Source of the DNA: Sinorhizobium fredii USDA 205
GTDB lineage: Bacteria > Pseudomonadota > Alphaproteobacteria > Rhizobiales > Rhizobiaceae
Length of the DNA: 64,000 nt
Direction: 5' to 3'
Assembly (NCBI RefSeq): GCF_001461695.1
Contig: NZ_AUTC01000199.1
Location: 1-64,000 of the forward strand
Part shown: piece after piece, positions 53,266-62,408 of the stretch
Position numbering within the stretch: position 1 is the stretch's first letter
How the letters are laid out: every line of letters begins with the position of its first letter
Position numbers and translations under genes: made by a program
Notes under the pieces: generated by a model
The model's input: only the letters and a program-made list of their open reading frames with translations
What the model was told of the DNA's origin: nothing
The model's database searches: none

Positions 53266-54228
53266 CTAGCGGGCAAGCGCTTCCTGCATTCGCTTGATCT
53301 CGGCGAGCTTGCCCTTTGCCTCCAAGTAGCCACGCTCGATCGCTTCGCCAGCACGGTGAAACTCTGATAGTCCGATGTCGTTGAGCCTGGGGTGGAGTGC
53401 GAGATCCGGCGGGTCGCCAGCCAGGCGCGCGCGCGAAATACGGTCCTGGATGATGTTGAAGGCCTGCACCATGACGCTCGTCATGCCGAGGCGGGCCGAA
53501 TAGGCACTGCCTGTCTTGACGGGAGCATCGGGGGTTTCCATGCCGGCGCTGTGCTTGACGACGGCTGAACGGCCATAGAGGTCGTAGTTGAGGTTGACGG
53601 CAACGACGAGCTGCTGCTCGTAGGCCCGGCAAACCGAGACGGGAACGGGATTGACGAGCGCGCCGTCGATGAGCGTGCGGCCATTTGCATGGATCGGCTC
53701 GAAAATCCCCGGCAGCGCGTATGACGCGCGGATAGAGGTGATCAGCGAGCCTTTCTCCAGCCAGACCTCGTGGCCGCTGTGAACTTCCGTGGCGACCGCG
53801 ATGAAGGGGCGGTCGAGATCCTCGATGCTAGTATGTTCGAGGTGCTCCTGCATGCGTTTGGTGAGCCGCAGGCCGCCAAACAGGCCGCCGCCGCCGATCG
53901 CGAAATCGAGCAGGCTGGCAATGCGGCGGACGGTGAGAGAACGGGCGAAGGCCTCCAACTCGTCGAGCTTGCCGGCGAGATAGCAGCCGCCGACGAGCGC
54001 ACCGATCGACGTGCCGGCTATCATGCCGACCTCGATACCCTCTTCATCGAGCGCCCTCAACACGCCGATATGCGCCCAGCCGCGCGCTGCGCCGCCGCCG
54101 AGCGCTATGGCGATTTTCGGTTTCGCGGGGAGCGGGACCGGCTCAGGGGGGGTGGTCGTCAGCGATGTGCCATTGGGGCCGGACAGGTCGGCGATCTGGT
54201 TGTTGCGCGTAAACGTCCAGTTTAACAT
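53266..54228 (-). CDS. Patatin-like phospholipase family protein
   Basis: A 320-residue serine lipase-type protein. The oxyanion hole GGGAARG is at 44-50, the nucleophile Ser74 in AGTSIGALVGG, and the catalytic dyad Asp188 in LIDGALVNPVPV. Similar to RssA/NTE-type bacterial patatins with an N-terminal extension of about 36 residues. No signal peptide is evident. The ATG is preceded by GGAGGTGCC. It is monocistronic with long flanks. Confidence 0.88.
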   Translation of the reverse strand: MLNWTFTRNNQIADLSGPNGTSLTTTPPEPVPLPAKPKIAIALGGGAARGWAHIGVLRALDEEGIEVGMIAGTSIGALVGGCYLAGKLDELEAFARSLTVRRIASLLDFAIGGGGLFGGLRLTKRMQEHLEHTSIEDLDRPFIAVATEVHSGHEVWLEKGSLITSIRASYALPGIFEPIHANGRTLIDGALVNPVPVSVCRAYEQQLVVAVNLNYDLYGRSAVVKHSAGMETPDAPVKTGSAYSARLGMTSVMVQAFNIIQDRISRARLAGDPPDLALHPRLNDIGLSEFHRAGEAIERGYLEAKGKLAEIKRMQEALAR

Positions 54229-54534
54229 CCGGCACCTCCAACACCGCCGAACCGACTACTCGCGCGTCTTGTAGGAGACCCTGCCAAGCCGGCGGTGGTG
54301 CCGGCCTTGTACATTCATAGCTGAAAGACTGGCACCAGGATTGAGATTAGCACCGAACCTGTCGCCAATGCGGCTGGCCCAGTAAACATTGGATACAAGT
54401 TGCAACACATCTCGGCACGCTGCAGTTACCGCAGGAACCGACTTCACAATTAATGATTAAGCGCCCGTTTAGTTTCTAAAGAATGAATATAACACGGGGA
54501 TGCCCCAAGAAAATCCAGTTGCTTCGGGCTAGCC
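54229..54534. other. 306-base gap between patatin and hisI genes
   Basis: No gene is supported. It includes the 5' region of the patatin gene and, next to the hisI stop, short palindromes (GGGCTAGCCC at about 54526-54535 and GGGG-ATG-CCCC near 54497) that are weak terminator candidates without T runs. Confidence 0.5.
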
Positions 54535-54987
54535 CTATTTTTCGGCGTAGATCTGTGCCGGATCGAAATGTCTGTGCTCGTCCGTGATTGTCACTCGCGC
54601 CTTACCGTTCTCGACCCCAACGGCGCGATAGAAGCAGGAACGGCGTCCCGTATGGCAGGTGGCGTCATGGCCGGCCACGCTAACCTTCAGCCAGACGGCG
54701 TCCTGGTCGCAATCGGTCCTGATTTCCTGGACGGTCTGCACGTTGCCGGAGCTTTCGCCCTTCTTCCAAAGGCTGTTGCGTGAGCGGCTGTAATAGTGGG
54801 CGATGCCGGTTTCGATCGTCAGTGCCAATGCCTCGGCGTTCATATGCGCGACCATCAGCAATTCGCCATCGCGAGCGTCTGTCACGACGGCCGTGACCAA
54901 TCCCTTCTCGTCGAAGCGGGGGGTAAAGGCCGTGCCTGTTTCCAGTTCGGCCTTGTCTTTTGAGGGAGCAACAAAAGTGAGCGCCAT
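54535..54987 (-). CDS. hisI: Phosphoribosyl-AMP cyclohydrolase
   Basis: HisI opens the adenine ring of phosphoribosyl-AMP, step 3 of histidine synthesis. The Mg/Zn motif TDCDQDAVWLKV (Asp92, Cys93, Asp94, Asp96) and CHTGRRSCFYR (Cys111, Cys118) are intact. The 150-residue length is that of the mono-functional enzyme. It is 112 bases after folE on the same strand, in a folE-hisI arrangement near an iscU-like gene seen in rhizobia. Confidence 0.95.
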   Translation of the reverse strand: MALTFVAPSKDKAELETGTAFTPRFDEKGLVTAVVTDARDGELLMVAHMNAEALALTIETGIAHYYSRSRNSLWKKGESSGNVQTVQEIRTDCDQDAVWLKVSVAGHDATCHTGRRSCFYRAVGVENGKARVTITDEHRHFDPAQIYAEK

Positions 54988-55099
54988 CGCGAAAGCTCCA
55001 CTACAGCGCCGCGCGCCTTTTCAGGCGCGCAATGCTCGCTGCAGCACTTTGAACTGCTGCATGATTTCACCCTTTGAGGAAAACATGCAGAAGCGGGTC

Positions 55100-55717
55100 T
55101 TACTTGAAGCCCCTCAACATCGTCATGAATCGGGCCTGCTCGGTCGGCTCGGTCTTGAAGGCCCCGGTGAAGGTGGTCGTCAGTGTGGTCGCGCCCTGTT
55201 TCTTGATGCCGCGCATCGCCATGCACAGATGCTCGGCCTCGATCATCACCGCAACACCGCGCGGATCGAGCGTCTCGTCGATGGCCCTGGCGATTTGCGC
55301 CGTCATCGACTCCTGCGTCTGCAGGCGCCGCGCATAGATATCGACGACACGGGCGATCTTGGACAGGCCCAGGACGCGTCCGTTCGGCAGATAGGCGACA
55401 TGAGCCTTGCCGATGATCGGAACCATGTGGTGTTCGCAATGCGAATAGAACGGAATGTCTTTCTCGAGGACGATGTCGTCGTAGCCGGAGACTTCTTCGA
55501 AGGTCCGGCCTAGCACGTCCTCGGCGATCAGGTCATAGCCGCCGAAAATTTCCCGATAGGATTTGACGACGCGCGTCGGCGTATCCTTCAGGCCCTCTCG
55601 GGTTGGGTCTTCGCCTGCCCAGCGCAGCAGTACGCGAACAGCTTCCTCGGCTTCTTTCTGCGTCGGCCGACCGCTGGTGTCGTCGAGCAGAGGGAAATTC
55701 TTTACTATGGCGTCCAT
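55100..55717 (-). CDS. folE: GTP cyclohydrolase I
   Basis: The first enzyme of folate (and queuosine) precursor synthesis, forming dihydroneopterin triphosphate from GTP. The zinc ligands Cys94 and His97 in YSHCEHHMVPIIG and Cys165 in EHLCMAMRG are present. The 205-residue length fits. I chose MDAIVKNFPLLDD at 55717; a start at 55735 would add six residues. It is divergent from the iscU-like gene across 339 bases. Confidence 0.96.
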   Translation of the reverse strand: MDAIVKNFPLLDDTSGRPTQKEAEEAVRVLLRWAGEDPTREGLKDTPTRVVKSYREIFGGYDLIAEDVLGRTFEEVSGYDDIVLEKDIPFYSHCEHHMVPIIGKAHVAYLPNGRVLGLSKIARVVDIYARRLQTQESMTAQIARAIDETLDPRGVAVMIEAEHLCMAMRGIKKQGATTLTTTFTGAFKTEPTEQARFMTMLRGFK

Positions 55718-56056
55718 ATGGCCTCTTTTAAGCAATGCGAGATTGCTGACGTTTTATCTTTCGGACAACTCGCCATTGGCCATTCGCCTATCCCTGCAGG
55801 CTTGGGTTCCGTTGGCGGGCTCCGGGGCTTTCCGGTCCTGGCTTAGCAGTGCACTGGACCGTCCAGCACGGTTTCCCAAACAACAGGCGACACTTATCCC
55901 CTTGCGGAACTGTCGCCCCAACACGACATAGCATATAGTATGGTGCCACATGGATGAAAGAGGCCCAACGTAGCACGCCGTGCTTTTTTCCCCTCTAGCG
56001 GAGAAAATCATGCGCCGATCACTCAAAACCGCGAAAAATCAGCCGGATCGCGTCAA
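55718..56056. other. 339-base divergent region between folE and the iscU-like gene
   Basis: No gene is supported on either strand; the minus frame covering most of it looks non-coding. CATAGCATATAG at about 55926-55937 contains a possible -10 for the plus-strand gene. A shared regulatory region is likely but no operator could be named. Confidence 0.5.
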
Positions 56057-56503
56057 ATGATGGATGACATTTATAATAGCAGGATTCTCGAGTTCGCCGG
56101 GAATATTCCCCGCGTCGGCATGCTCGCCGAGGCTGATGCGGAAGCTGCGGCGCATTCGAAGCTCTGCGGCTCGAAAGTTCGGATCTGGCTGAAGATGGAT
56201 GGGGACGTCGTCACCGACTTTGCCCACGATGTGAAGGCCTGTGCACTTGGCCAGGCCTCGTCCTCGATCATGGCCCGCCACGTCGTCGGCGCGCATGCGG
56301 CGGAAATCCGCAAGGCACGTGAGGACATGCTGGCCATGCTGAAGGCGGACGGAGAGGGCCCCATCGGCCGCTTCGAGGACATGCGCTTCCTGATGCCCGT
56401 ACGGGATTACAAGGCGCGCCATGCCTCGACGATGCTGACCTTCGACGCGGTCGTCGATGCGATCGGCCAGATCGAAGCAAAGCGCCTCGCAACGGCAGTG
56501 TGA
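56057..56503 (+). CDS. IscU/NifU-like iron-sulfur scaffold protein
   Basis: A 148-residue scaffold-type protein starting MMDDIYNSRILEFAGNIPR. Two cluster cysteines align (Cys37 in SKLCGSK, Cys62 in KACALGQASSS) but the third normal Cys is replaced: the KxHC region reads KARHAS with His122 and Ala123. Variants of this type are found in alphaproteobacteria, and their role in cluster assembly is less certain than for IscU. yidD follows 3 bases after the stop, suggesting one transcript. Confidence 0.85.
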   Translation: MMDDIYNSRILEFAGNIPRVGMLAEADAEAAAHSKLCGSKVRIWLKMDGDVVTDFAHDVKACALGQASSSIMARHVVGAHAAEIRKAREDMLAMLKADGEGPIGRFEDMRFLMPVRDYKARHASTMLTFDAVVDAIGQIEAKRLATAV

Positions 56504-56506
56504 ACG

Positions 56507-56884
56507 ATGTGCGGAAAGCCGCAGTCCGACCAGGCTCCCGGACGCAGCCGGACCGGTATCGCCGGTAGCGGCCGCAATTGGTCCGGGCCGTTTCGCAAGA
56601 CACCCGGCCGGCTCTTCGGCATGGCGGCTATCCGCGCTTACCAATTGACGCTGTCGAGTTTCATCGGCAATTCCTGCCGGCATATGCCGACCTGTTCGGA
56701 ATATGGCTATGAGGCGATAGGCCGGCACGGTCTCTGGACCGGGGGGTGGCTGACGCTGTTCCGCGTCGTGCGCTGCGGACCCGGTGGGACGCATGGATTC
56801 GATCCGGTGCCGGAGATGCTTGCGCCGCGCCAGCGCTGGTATGCGCCATGGCGCTTTTGGCGGCGTCGGCGAAAGGATGCGTGA
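56507..56884 (+). CDS. yidD: Membrane protein insertion efficiency factor YidD
   Basis: A 125-residue YidD protein that assists YidC-mediated insertion. The family core is AIRAYQLTLSSFIGNSCRHM followed by PTCSEYGYEAIGRHG with conserved cysteines and RCGPGGTHGFDPVP. An N-terminal extension of about 40 residues precedes the core. It starts 3 bases after the iscU-like gene. Confidence 0.93.
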   Translation: MCGKPQSDQAPGRSRTGIAGSGRNWSGPFRKTPGRLFGMAAIRAYQLTLSSFIGNSCRHMPTCSEYGYEAIGRHGLWTGGWLTLFRVVRCGPGGTHGFDPVPEMLAPRQRWYAPWRFWRRRRKDA

Positions 56885-56889
56885 GCGTC

Positions 56890-57309
56890 ATGACGATCCC
56901 GATGGAATATCGGCAGGCGTCCGCCGATTTTGACCGCTTCATCCTCGATGCGCGCGACACAGCCGGTCTGCAGACGACCAATCAGGCCTATACGATGGTG
57001 CAGGCGGTGCTGCAGACCTTTCGACGCCGTCTTGAGATTTCCGAAGCGCTGATTTTCGCCAACGCACTGCCGCCGGTGCTGCGGGCGATCTTCGTCGCCG
57101 ATTGGGATCTTGAGGAGCCGACGGTGCCTTTTTCCGGCCGTGTCGCGATGACGCGCGAGGTCCAGGCGTTTCGCGGCAACCACAATGTGTCGCCGGATTC
57201 GGCCATCGCGGACGTCGCGGCGGCCCTTCGGCGAAACATTGACGAAGCAAAGCTGGACCGCGTACTTGTGCGGCTTCCGCAGGGCGCCGTCGATTTCTGG
57301 CGGGCGTGA
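56890..57309 (+). CDS. DUF2267 family protein
   Basis: A 139-residue protein with the DUF2267 pattern (TTNQAYTMVQAVLQTFRRRL, ANALPPVLRAIFVADWDLEE). Function unknown. The ATG at 56890 lies just after the yidD stop; a GTG at 56881 overlapping the yidD stop is an alternative and would couple translation. It is part of the iscU-like/yidD/DUF2267/DUF1697 string. Confidence 0.78.
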   Translation: MTIPMEYRQASADFDRFILDARDTAGLQTTNQAYTMVQAVLQTFRRRLEISEALIFANALPPVLRAIFVADWDLEEPTVPFSGRVAMTREVQAFRGNHNVSPDSAIADVAAALRRNIDEAKLDRVLVRLPQGAVDFWRA

Positions 57310-57322
57310 TTTCGAGGGGCGA

Positions 57323-57862
57323 ATGGCGAGCTACGTGGCGCTGCTCTATAGCATCATACTGGGCGAGGGGCGGCGCGTCGTGATGGCGGATCTTCGCCAG
57401 ATGGCGGAGCGGCTCGGCTATCGCTCTCCGCGCACGCTTGTCGCCACCGGCAATCTCATTTTCGGGGCGCCGGAACGGCCGCTGGCAGAGATCGAATCGG
57501 CGCTCGAAAAGGCGTTCCTGGAGACATTCGGCCGGCATGTGGACATCATCGTGCGCAGGGCCGATGACTGGCTGAAGCTCGCCGCCGACAACCCGTTCGT
57601 CGCTGCAAGCGAGGAGGATCCGGCTCGCGTCCACATTCGGGTGATGCGTTCGCCGCTTCGGCCGGATGTGGCCGATGGACTCCGCAGCTATTGTACGAGA
57701 GGCGAACGCCTCGTGGTCGTCGGCGGCGATCTCTGGGTCGATTTCGGCGGGAAGGCGAGCGAGTCGAAACTGCTCGGCGCCTCAACGCCGAAACGGCTGG
57801 GCATCGGGACGTGGCGCAACTGGAACACGGTCAGGGGTTTGCGCGCCATGCTTGACGGTTGA
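57323..57862 (+). CDS. DUF1697 family protein
   Basis: A 179-residue protein of unknown function with the DUF1697 pattern: YVALLYSIILGEGRRVVMAD, RTLVATGNLIFGAPERPL, and a C-terminal GASTPKRLGIGTWRNWNTV. The ATG at 57323 follows GAGGGGCGA and is 13 bases after the DUF2267 stop. Some members are DNA-associated but no activity is established. Confidence 0.82.
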   Translation: MASYVALLYSIILGEGRRVVMADLRQMAERLGYRSPRTLVATGNLIFGAPERPLAEIESALEKAFLETFGRHVDIIVRRADDWLKLAADNPFVAASEEDPARVHIRVMRSPLRPDVADGLRSYCTRGERLVVVGGDLWVDFGGKASESKLLGASTPKRLGIGTWRNWNTVRGLRAMLDG

Positions 57863-57978
57863 GAGGCCGCCGCGCCTTTACTCACCAGTCAAAAACCTTT
57901 ATCAGGCCCGCGTCAATTCACCGGCCCGTCCGGCAAACCATACCACCCGCATTCGTTGGCGGGACTGGATAGGAGATC

Positions 57979-59967
57979 ATGATGTCGCATTCCGTTTCCC
58001 TTACATTCCCTGATGGCTCCGTCCGCGAGTTCGTCGCCGGCACGACCGGCCGCGACGTGGCCGAGTCGATCTCGAAGTCGCTGGCCAAGAAGGCTGTCGC
58101 GATCGCACTCGACGGCGAACTGCGCGACCTTTCCGATCCTATAGCTGACGGCAAGATCGAGATCGTCACGCGCGAAGACAAGCGCGCGCTGGAGCTTATC
58201 CGCCACGACGCGGCCCATGTGATGGCCGAGGCCGTGCAGGAATTGTGGCCGGGAACGCAGGTGACCATCGGTCCCGTCATCGACAACGGCTTCTACTACG
58301 ATTTCGCCAAGAACGAGCCCTTCACGCCCGATGACCTGCCCGTCATCGAGAAGAAGATGAAGGAGATCATCGCGCGCAATAACCCTTTCACCAAGGAGGT
58401 TTGGTCGCGCGACAAGGCGAAGGAGGTCTTTGCCGCCAAGGGTGAGAGCTACAAGGTAGAACTCGTCGACGCGATCCCCGAAGGGCAGGACCTGAAGATC
58501 TACTACCAGGGCGACTGGTTCGACCTCTGCCGCGGCCCGCACATGGCCTCGACCGGCCAGATCGGTACGGCCTTCAAGCTGATGAAGGTGGCCGGTGCCT
58601 ATTGGCGCGGCGACAGCAACAATCCGATGCTGACCCGCATCTACGGTACTGCGTGGCATACGCAGGAAGAGCTCGACCAGTATCTGCACGTGCTCGCCGA
58701 AGCTGAGAAGCGCGACCATCGCCGTCTTGGGCGCGAGATGGATCTCTTCCATTTCCAGGAAGAGGGCCCGGGCGTCGTCTTCTGGCACGGCAAGGGCTGG
58801 CGCGTGTTCCAGAGCCTCGTCGCCTATATGCGCCGGAGGCTTGAGGTCGACTACCAGGAGGTCAACGCGCCCCAGGTCCTCGACAAGTCGCTCTGGGAGA
58901 CCTCGGGCCATTGGGGCTGGTACCGCGACAACATGTTCAAGGTGACGGTTGCCGGCGACGAGACGGACGACGACCGGGTCTTCGCGCTGAAGCCGATGAA
59001 TTGCCCCGGGCACATCCAGATCTTCAAGCATGGCCTGAAGTCTTACCGCGAACTGCCTGTCCGGATGGCTGAATTCGGGGCCGTACATCGTTACGAGCCG
59101 TCCGGTGCGCTGCACGGCCTGATGCGTGTCCGGGGCTTTACCCAGGATGACGCGCACATCTTCTGCACCGACGAGCAGATGGCCGCCGAATGCCTGAAGA
59201 TCAACGATCTGATCCTCTCCGTCTATGAGGACTTCGGATTCAAGGAGATCGTCGTCAAGCTTTCGACGCGGCCCGACAAGCGCGTCGGCTCCGACGCGCT
59301 CTGGGATCGTGCCGAAGCGGTGATGACGGACGTGCTGAACACCATCGAGGCGCAATCCGAGGGCCGCATCAAGACCGGCATTCTGCCGGGCGAGGGTGCC
59401 TTCTACGGACCCAAGTTCGAATACACTCTGAAGGACGCGATCGGCCGCGAATGGCAGTGCGGAACGACCCAGGTCGATTTCAACCTGCCGGAGCGGTTCG
59501 GTGCCTTCTACATCGACAAGGATTCGGAGAAGCGTCAGCCGGTGATGATCCATCGCGCCATCTGCGGTTCGATGGAGCGGTTCCTCGGTATCCTGCTGGA
59601 GAACTATGCCGGCCATATGCCGCTCTGGATCTCGCCTCTGCAGGTGGTGGTCGCAACGATCACCTCGGACGCGGACGACTACGGCCGCGAGGTCGCGGCA
59701 CGTCTGCGTGAGGCCGGGCTTACCGTCGAGACCGACTTCCGCAACGAGAAGATCAACTACAAGGTCCGCGAGCATTCGGTGACGAAGGTTCCGGTGATCG
59801 TCGTCTGCGGCAAGCGTGAGGCGGAGGAGCGTTCTGTGAATATCCGGCGGCTCGGCTCCCAGGCGCAGACGGCGATGTCGCTGGAGGAGGCGGTCGCTGC
59901 GCTCTCGAGCGAAGCGCTGGCGCCTGATCTCAAGCGCAGGGCGGAACGGAATGCCCGGGCGGCCTGA
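57979..59967 (+). CDS. thrS: Threonyl-tRNA synthetase
   Basis: The enzyme charges tRNA-Thr and edits mischarged serine. The order is TGS domain (about 4-64), editing domain with HDAAHVMAEAV, catalytic class II core (about 265-535, motif 2 in VHRYEPSGALHGLMRVRGF with FTQDDAHIFC), and anticodon domain from about 545. 662 residues is normal. The ATG at 57979 has AGGAG upstream; the next Met is also plausible. A hairpin at 59992-60023 follows. Confidence 0.97.
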   Translation: MMSHSVSLTFPDGSVREFVAGTTGRDVAESISKSLAKKAVAIALDGELRDLSDPIADGKIEIVTREDKRALELIRHDAAHVMAEAVQELWPGTQVTIGPVIDNGFYYDFAKNEPFTPDDLPVIEKKMKEIIARNNPFTKEVWSRDKAKEVFAAKGESYKVELVDAIPEGQDLKIYYQGDWFDLCRGPHMASTGQIGTAFKLMKVAGAYWRGDSNNPMLTRIYGTAWHTQEELDQYLHVLAEAEKRDHRRLGREMDLFHFQEEGPGVVFWHGKGWRVFQSLVAYMRRRLEVDYQEVNAPQVLDKSLWETSGHWGWYRDNMFKVTVAGDETDDDRVFALKPMNCPGHIQIFKHGLKSYRELPVRMAEFGAVHRYEPSGALHGLMRVRGFTQDDAHIFCTDEQMAAECLKINDLILSVYEDFGFKEIVVKLSTRPDKRVGSDALWDRAEAVMTDVLNTIEAQSEGRIKTGILPGEGAFYGPKFEYTLKDAIGREWQCGTTQVDFNLPERFGAFYIDKDSEKRQPVMIHRAICGSMERFLGILLENYAGHMPLWISPLQVVVATITSDADDYGREVAARLREAGLTVETDFRNEKINYKVREHSVTKVPVIVVCGKREAEERSVNIRRLGSQAQTAMSLEEAVAALSSEALAPDLKRRAERNARAA

Positions 59968-59991
59968 GGGCCGGCGGTGGTTTTGAAGTGT

Positions 59992-60025
59992 GATGGCGCA
60001 CGCCGGAACGGACGTGCGTCATCTT
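59992..60025 (+). terminator. Hairpin after thrS
   Basis: GATGGCGCACG (59992-60002) pairs with CGTGCGTCATC (60013-60023), 11 pairs with one G-U and a 10-base loop, followed by TTG. It is a moderate terminator candidate. Confidence 0.55.
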
Positions 60026-60205
60026 GTCGGAACGCGAAAGAGTCGGTCGGCCCGGGTTTCCACGGGCGTTCCCGCCGTTAACCATGGCTCTTAATCGGCC
60101 TTACATGATCGGACGCTAAAGAAGGAGGCGCAGCGCATTGCGCGGACATGATGTCTCCTGCAGTCCGACAGGCATGGCCCTTCAATTCTCGTCCGCAGAC
60201 TCATC

Positions 60206-62206
60206 ATGTCGTCTAATTCCGCCGACCGGCGCACGCAGGCCCAGACGTCCGTCATCGTCACCGTGACGATCTGTTTCGTTGTGATCGCTTTGTTGCTGAC
60301 GGGTCTCATGGCCCATGTTGTCGTGACGATGACGCGCTCCGCAAATAAGATCGATGACGCAAGGGCCGGTCACGCTGCACAGATAGCGCTTGCGGCTTTT
60401 GCCAGCCGCCTGAGCGCGACCGTCACGGACAATGCCGTCTGGGACGAAGCCTATGAGGCGGTCGGCTCGGTGGCTGCGGAAGACTGGGCCTATGACAATT
60501 GGGGATCAACCTCGAAAGACTATGCGCTTTACGATGGCGCCATTCTCACCGGGCCCACCGGTACGATTGTTTCTGCCTACAGGAAGGGCGAGCCGTTCGA
60601 GCCGCGCGCCTATTTCGGCGAAGCCTTCAATCGCCAGATCCAAACCGCGGGAAAACCCGGCCAGTCTCCATTGCTCAGCTTTTTCAAGACTGAAGACGGC
60701 GTCGCGCTGGTCGGGTCGGAAGCGGTCCAACCCTATCAGACGAGCGCGAGTGTTTCCCGGTTCAGTGTCCTGACCTTTTACAAGCTATTGACGCCCGAAG
60801 TTATCGCCACACTGTCCAGCGAACACGGGCTTGACGGGCTGCGCCTCCAGGATGGACCGCCACCGGGCCTTGCCTGGCCAAGCGCCGCCCCGGGAAGCGT
60901 TGTCTTCAACGAGGTCTATCCCTATGTGGCCTCTGCCGCCGCCATTCTGGTCGTGTTTCTGGGGGGCGTCCTCTTTGTCGGCGCATCCGAAGCGCGGCGC
61001 CTCCATCGCTTGGCGGAAACAGCTCGGTTTCAAGCGAACCACGACAGCCTGAGCGGATTGCTCAACAGGCACGGACTTCTGGACTTCCTGGAACGATCGG
61101 AGCCTTCGGCTTCTTCGATGCTATCGCTCTATCTGATTGATCTGGATGGCTTCAAGGCCGTCAACGACGCCTGGGGTCATGCGGTGGGCGATGCCCTGAT
61201 CCGCCTCTTCGCGAAGGCGCTGCCGGCCTGCCATCCGGAGATCGTCGCCGCGGCGAGACTGGGTGGCGACGAGTTCGCCATGGTACAGGTCGGACCCGCG
61301 CCGCATGGTGAAATCGAGCGCGCGATACTTGCGCTTCTGGTCGAGCCTTTCAAGATAGACGACCGCACGATCGAAGTCGGTGCGAGTATCGGGACAGCCG
61401 TCAGGACGGACGATATCGCCTCGTTGGAACTGCTCCGCCGGGCCGATATGGCTCTCTACCGCGCCAAGGAAAACGGCAAGGGCCAGGCGGTGCAATACGA
61501 CTTGGAACTGGACCGGGAACGCCAGCATATTGCGGAACTCGAAGGAAAGTTAAGGAGCGCCATAAGCACTGGGCTCATCGAGCCCGCCTTTCAGCCGCTC
61601 GTCTCTGCGGCGACGGGAGAGATCATCGGTGTGGAAGCATTGGCGCGCTGGCCGAGCCCGGCCGGAAACATCAGCCCTGAAATATTCATCCCGCTCGCCG
61701 AGAAGTCCGGCCTCATCGACGCGCTCGGAGTGCATATGCTGCGCACGTCGGTTCGGCATGCCAAGGACTGGTCTGGCCTGGCACTTTCGGTCAACGTCTC
61801 GCCGATTCAGCTCTGCAATCCCGACTTCGCCGCCCAGGTGATTGCCGTCCTCAAGGAGTTCGACTTCGATCCGAGCCGCCTGACGCTGGAAATAACCGAG
61901 AGCGTACTGATGACGAGCCCCGATCAGGCGCGCCGGTCGATCGATCATCTGAAGTGCTCCGGCATCAAGTTCGCTCTCGACGACTTCGGTTGCGGTTATG
62001 CGAGTATCGGTGCCTTGCGGCAGTTCGGCTTCGATCGCATGAAGATCGACCGCTCGCTCGTGTCCGGCGTGGAGAATGCCGTCAACGGCATAGAGGTGCT
62101 TCGTGCAACAATCTCCTTGGCGACGGCCCTCGATATCCCCGTCACGGCCGAGGGGATCGAGAACGCTCGTCAAGCGGCGATACTTCGGGAGACCGGCTGC
62201 GACTAA
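60206..62206 (+). CDS. CHASE4-GGDEF-EAL c-di-GMP protein, truncated by nonsense codon
   Basis: A 666-residue membrane protein. A transmembrane helix (about 17-40) leads into a periplasmic CHASE4-like sensor (about 40-235), a second helix (about 238-258), a GGDEF domain with GGDEF at 353-357 and an EAL domain with EAL at 477-479. Other EAL motifs (SVNVSP, DDFGCGYAS, MKIDRS, AEGIEN) are present. The frame stops at TAA 62204-62206 where a Gln codon is expected; reading on gives LQGYLVGKPMSARDISIRL and a stop at 62285-62287. The missing tail holds the conserved QGY motif. Confidence 0.88.
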   Translation: MSSNSADRRTQAQTSVIVTVTICFVVIALLLTGLMAHVVVTMTRSANKIDDARAGHAAQIALAAFASRLSATVTDNAVWDEAYEAVGSVAAEDWAYDNWGSTSKDYALYDGAILTGPTGTIVSAYRKGEPFEPRAYFGEAFNRQIQTAGKPGQSPLLSFFKTEDGVALVGSEAVQPYQTSASVSRFSVLTFYKLLTPEVIATLSSEHGLDGLRLQDGPPPGLAWPSAAPGSVVFNEVYPYVASAAAILVVFLGGVLFVGASEARRLHRLAETARFQANHDSLSGLLNRHGLLDFLERSEPSASSMLSLYLIDLDGFKAVNDAWGHAVGDALIRLFAKALPACHPEIVAAARLGGDEFAMVQVGPAPHGEIERAILALLVEPFKIDDRTIEVGASIGTAVRTDDIASLELLRRADMALYRAKENGKGQAVQYDLELDRERQHIAELEGKLRSAISTGLIEPAFQPLVSAATGEIIGVEALARWPSPAGNISPEIFIPLAEKSGLIDALGVHMLRTSVRHAKDWSGLALSVNVSPIQLCNPDFAAQVIAVLKEFDFDPSRLTLEITESVLMTSPDQARRSIDHLKCSGIKFALDDFGCGYASIGALRQFGFDRMKIDRSLVSGVENAVNGIEVLRATISLATALDIPVTAEGIENARQAAILRETGCD

Positions 62207-62287
62207 TTGCAGGGGTACCTGGTCGGCAAGCCCATGTCGGCCCGCGACATTTCTATCAGATTGCTTCATGAGGCTTCGGCGGCTTGA
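62207..62287 (+). pseudogene. Detached C-terminal codons of the EAL domain
   Basis: Directly after the TAA at 62204-62206 the same frame continues LQGYLVGKPMSARDISIRLL and then HEASAA, ending at TGA 62285-62287. This is the normal end of an EAL domain. A single C-to-T change (CAA to TAA) explains the break. It would be translated only by read-through. Confidence 0.8.
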
Positions 62288-62408
62288 ACCTGCTGCGCCT
62301 AAATAAGTGCCGCCAACGGGGCGGATTCGAACTACCCCTACCTTCCCGCAACGTGAATGCATTGACGCCGAGTGAGCTCGTTGCCGTCAAGCCAGGCTGC
62401 AGATGTCG

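Noticed and set aside
60078..60094. Two TTAA half sites before the GGDEF-EAL gene, resembling a CtrA box
   Set aside because: The spacing is 9 bases whereas the CtrA box is TTAA-N7-TTAA; half sites at the wrong spacing are common.
62300..62350. Stretch that, read on the minus strand, contains a GTTCGAAT T-loop-like sequence
   Set aside because: The T stem has mismatches, no acceptor stem partner or CCA is present, and the other arms of a tRNA are missing.
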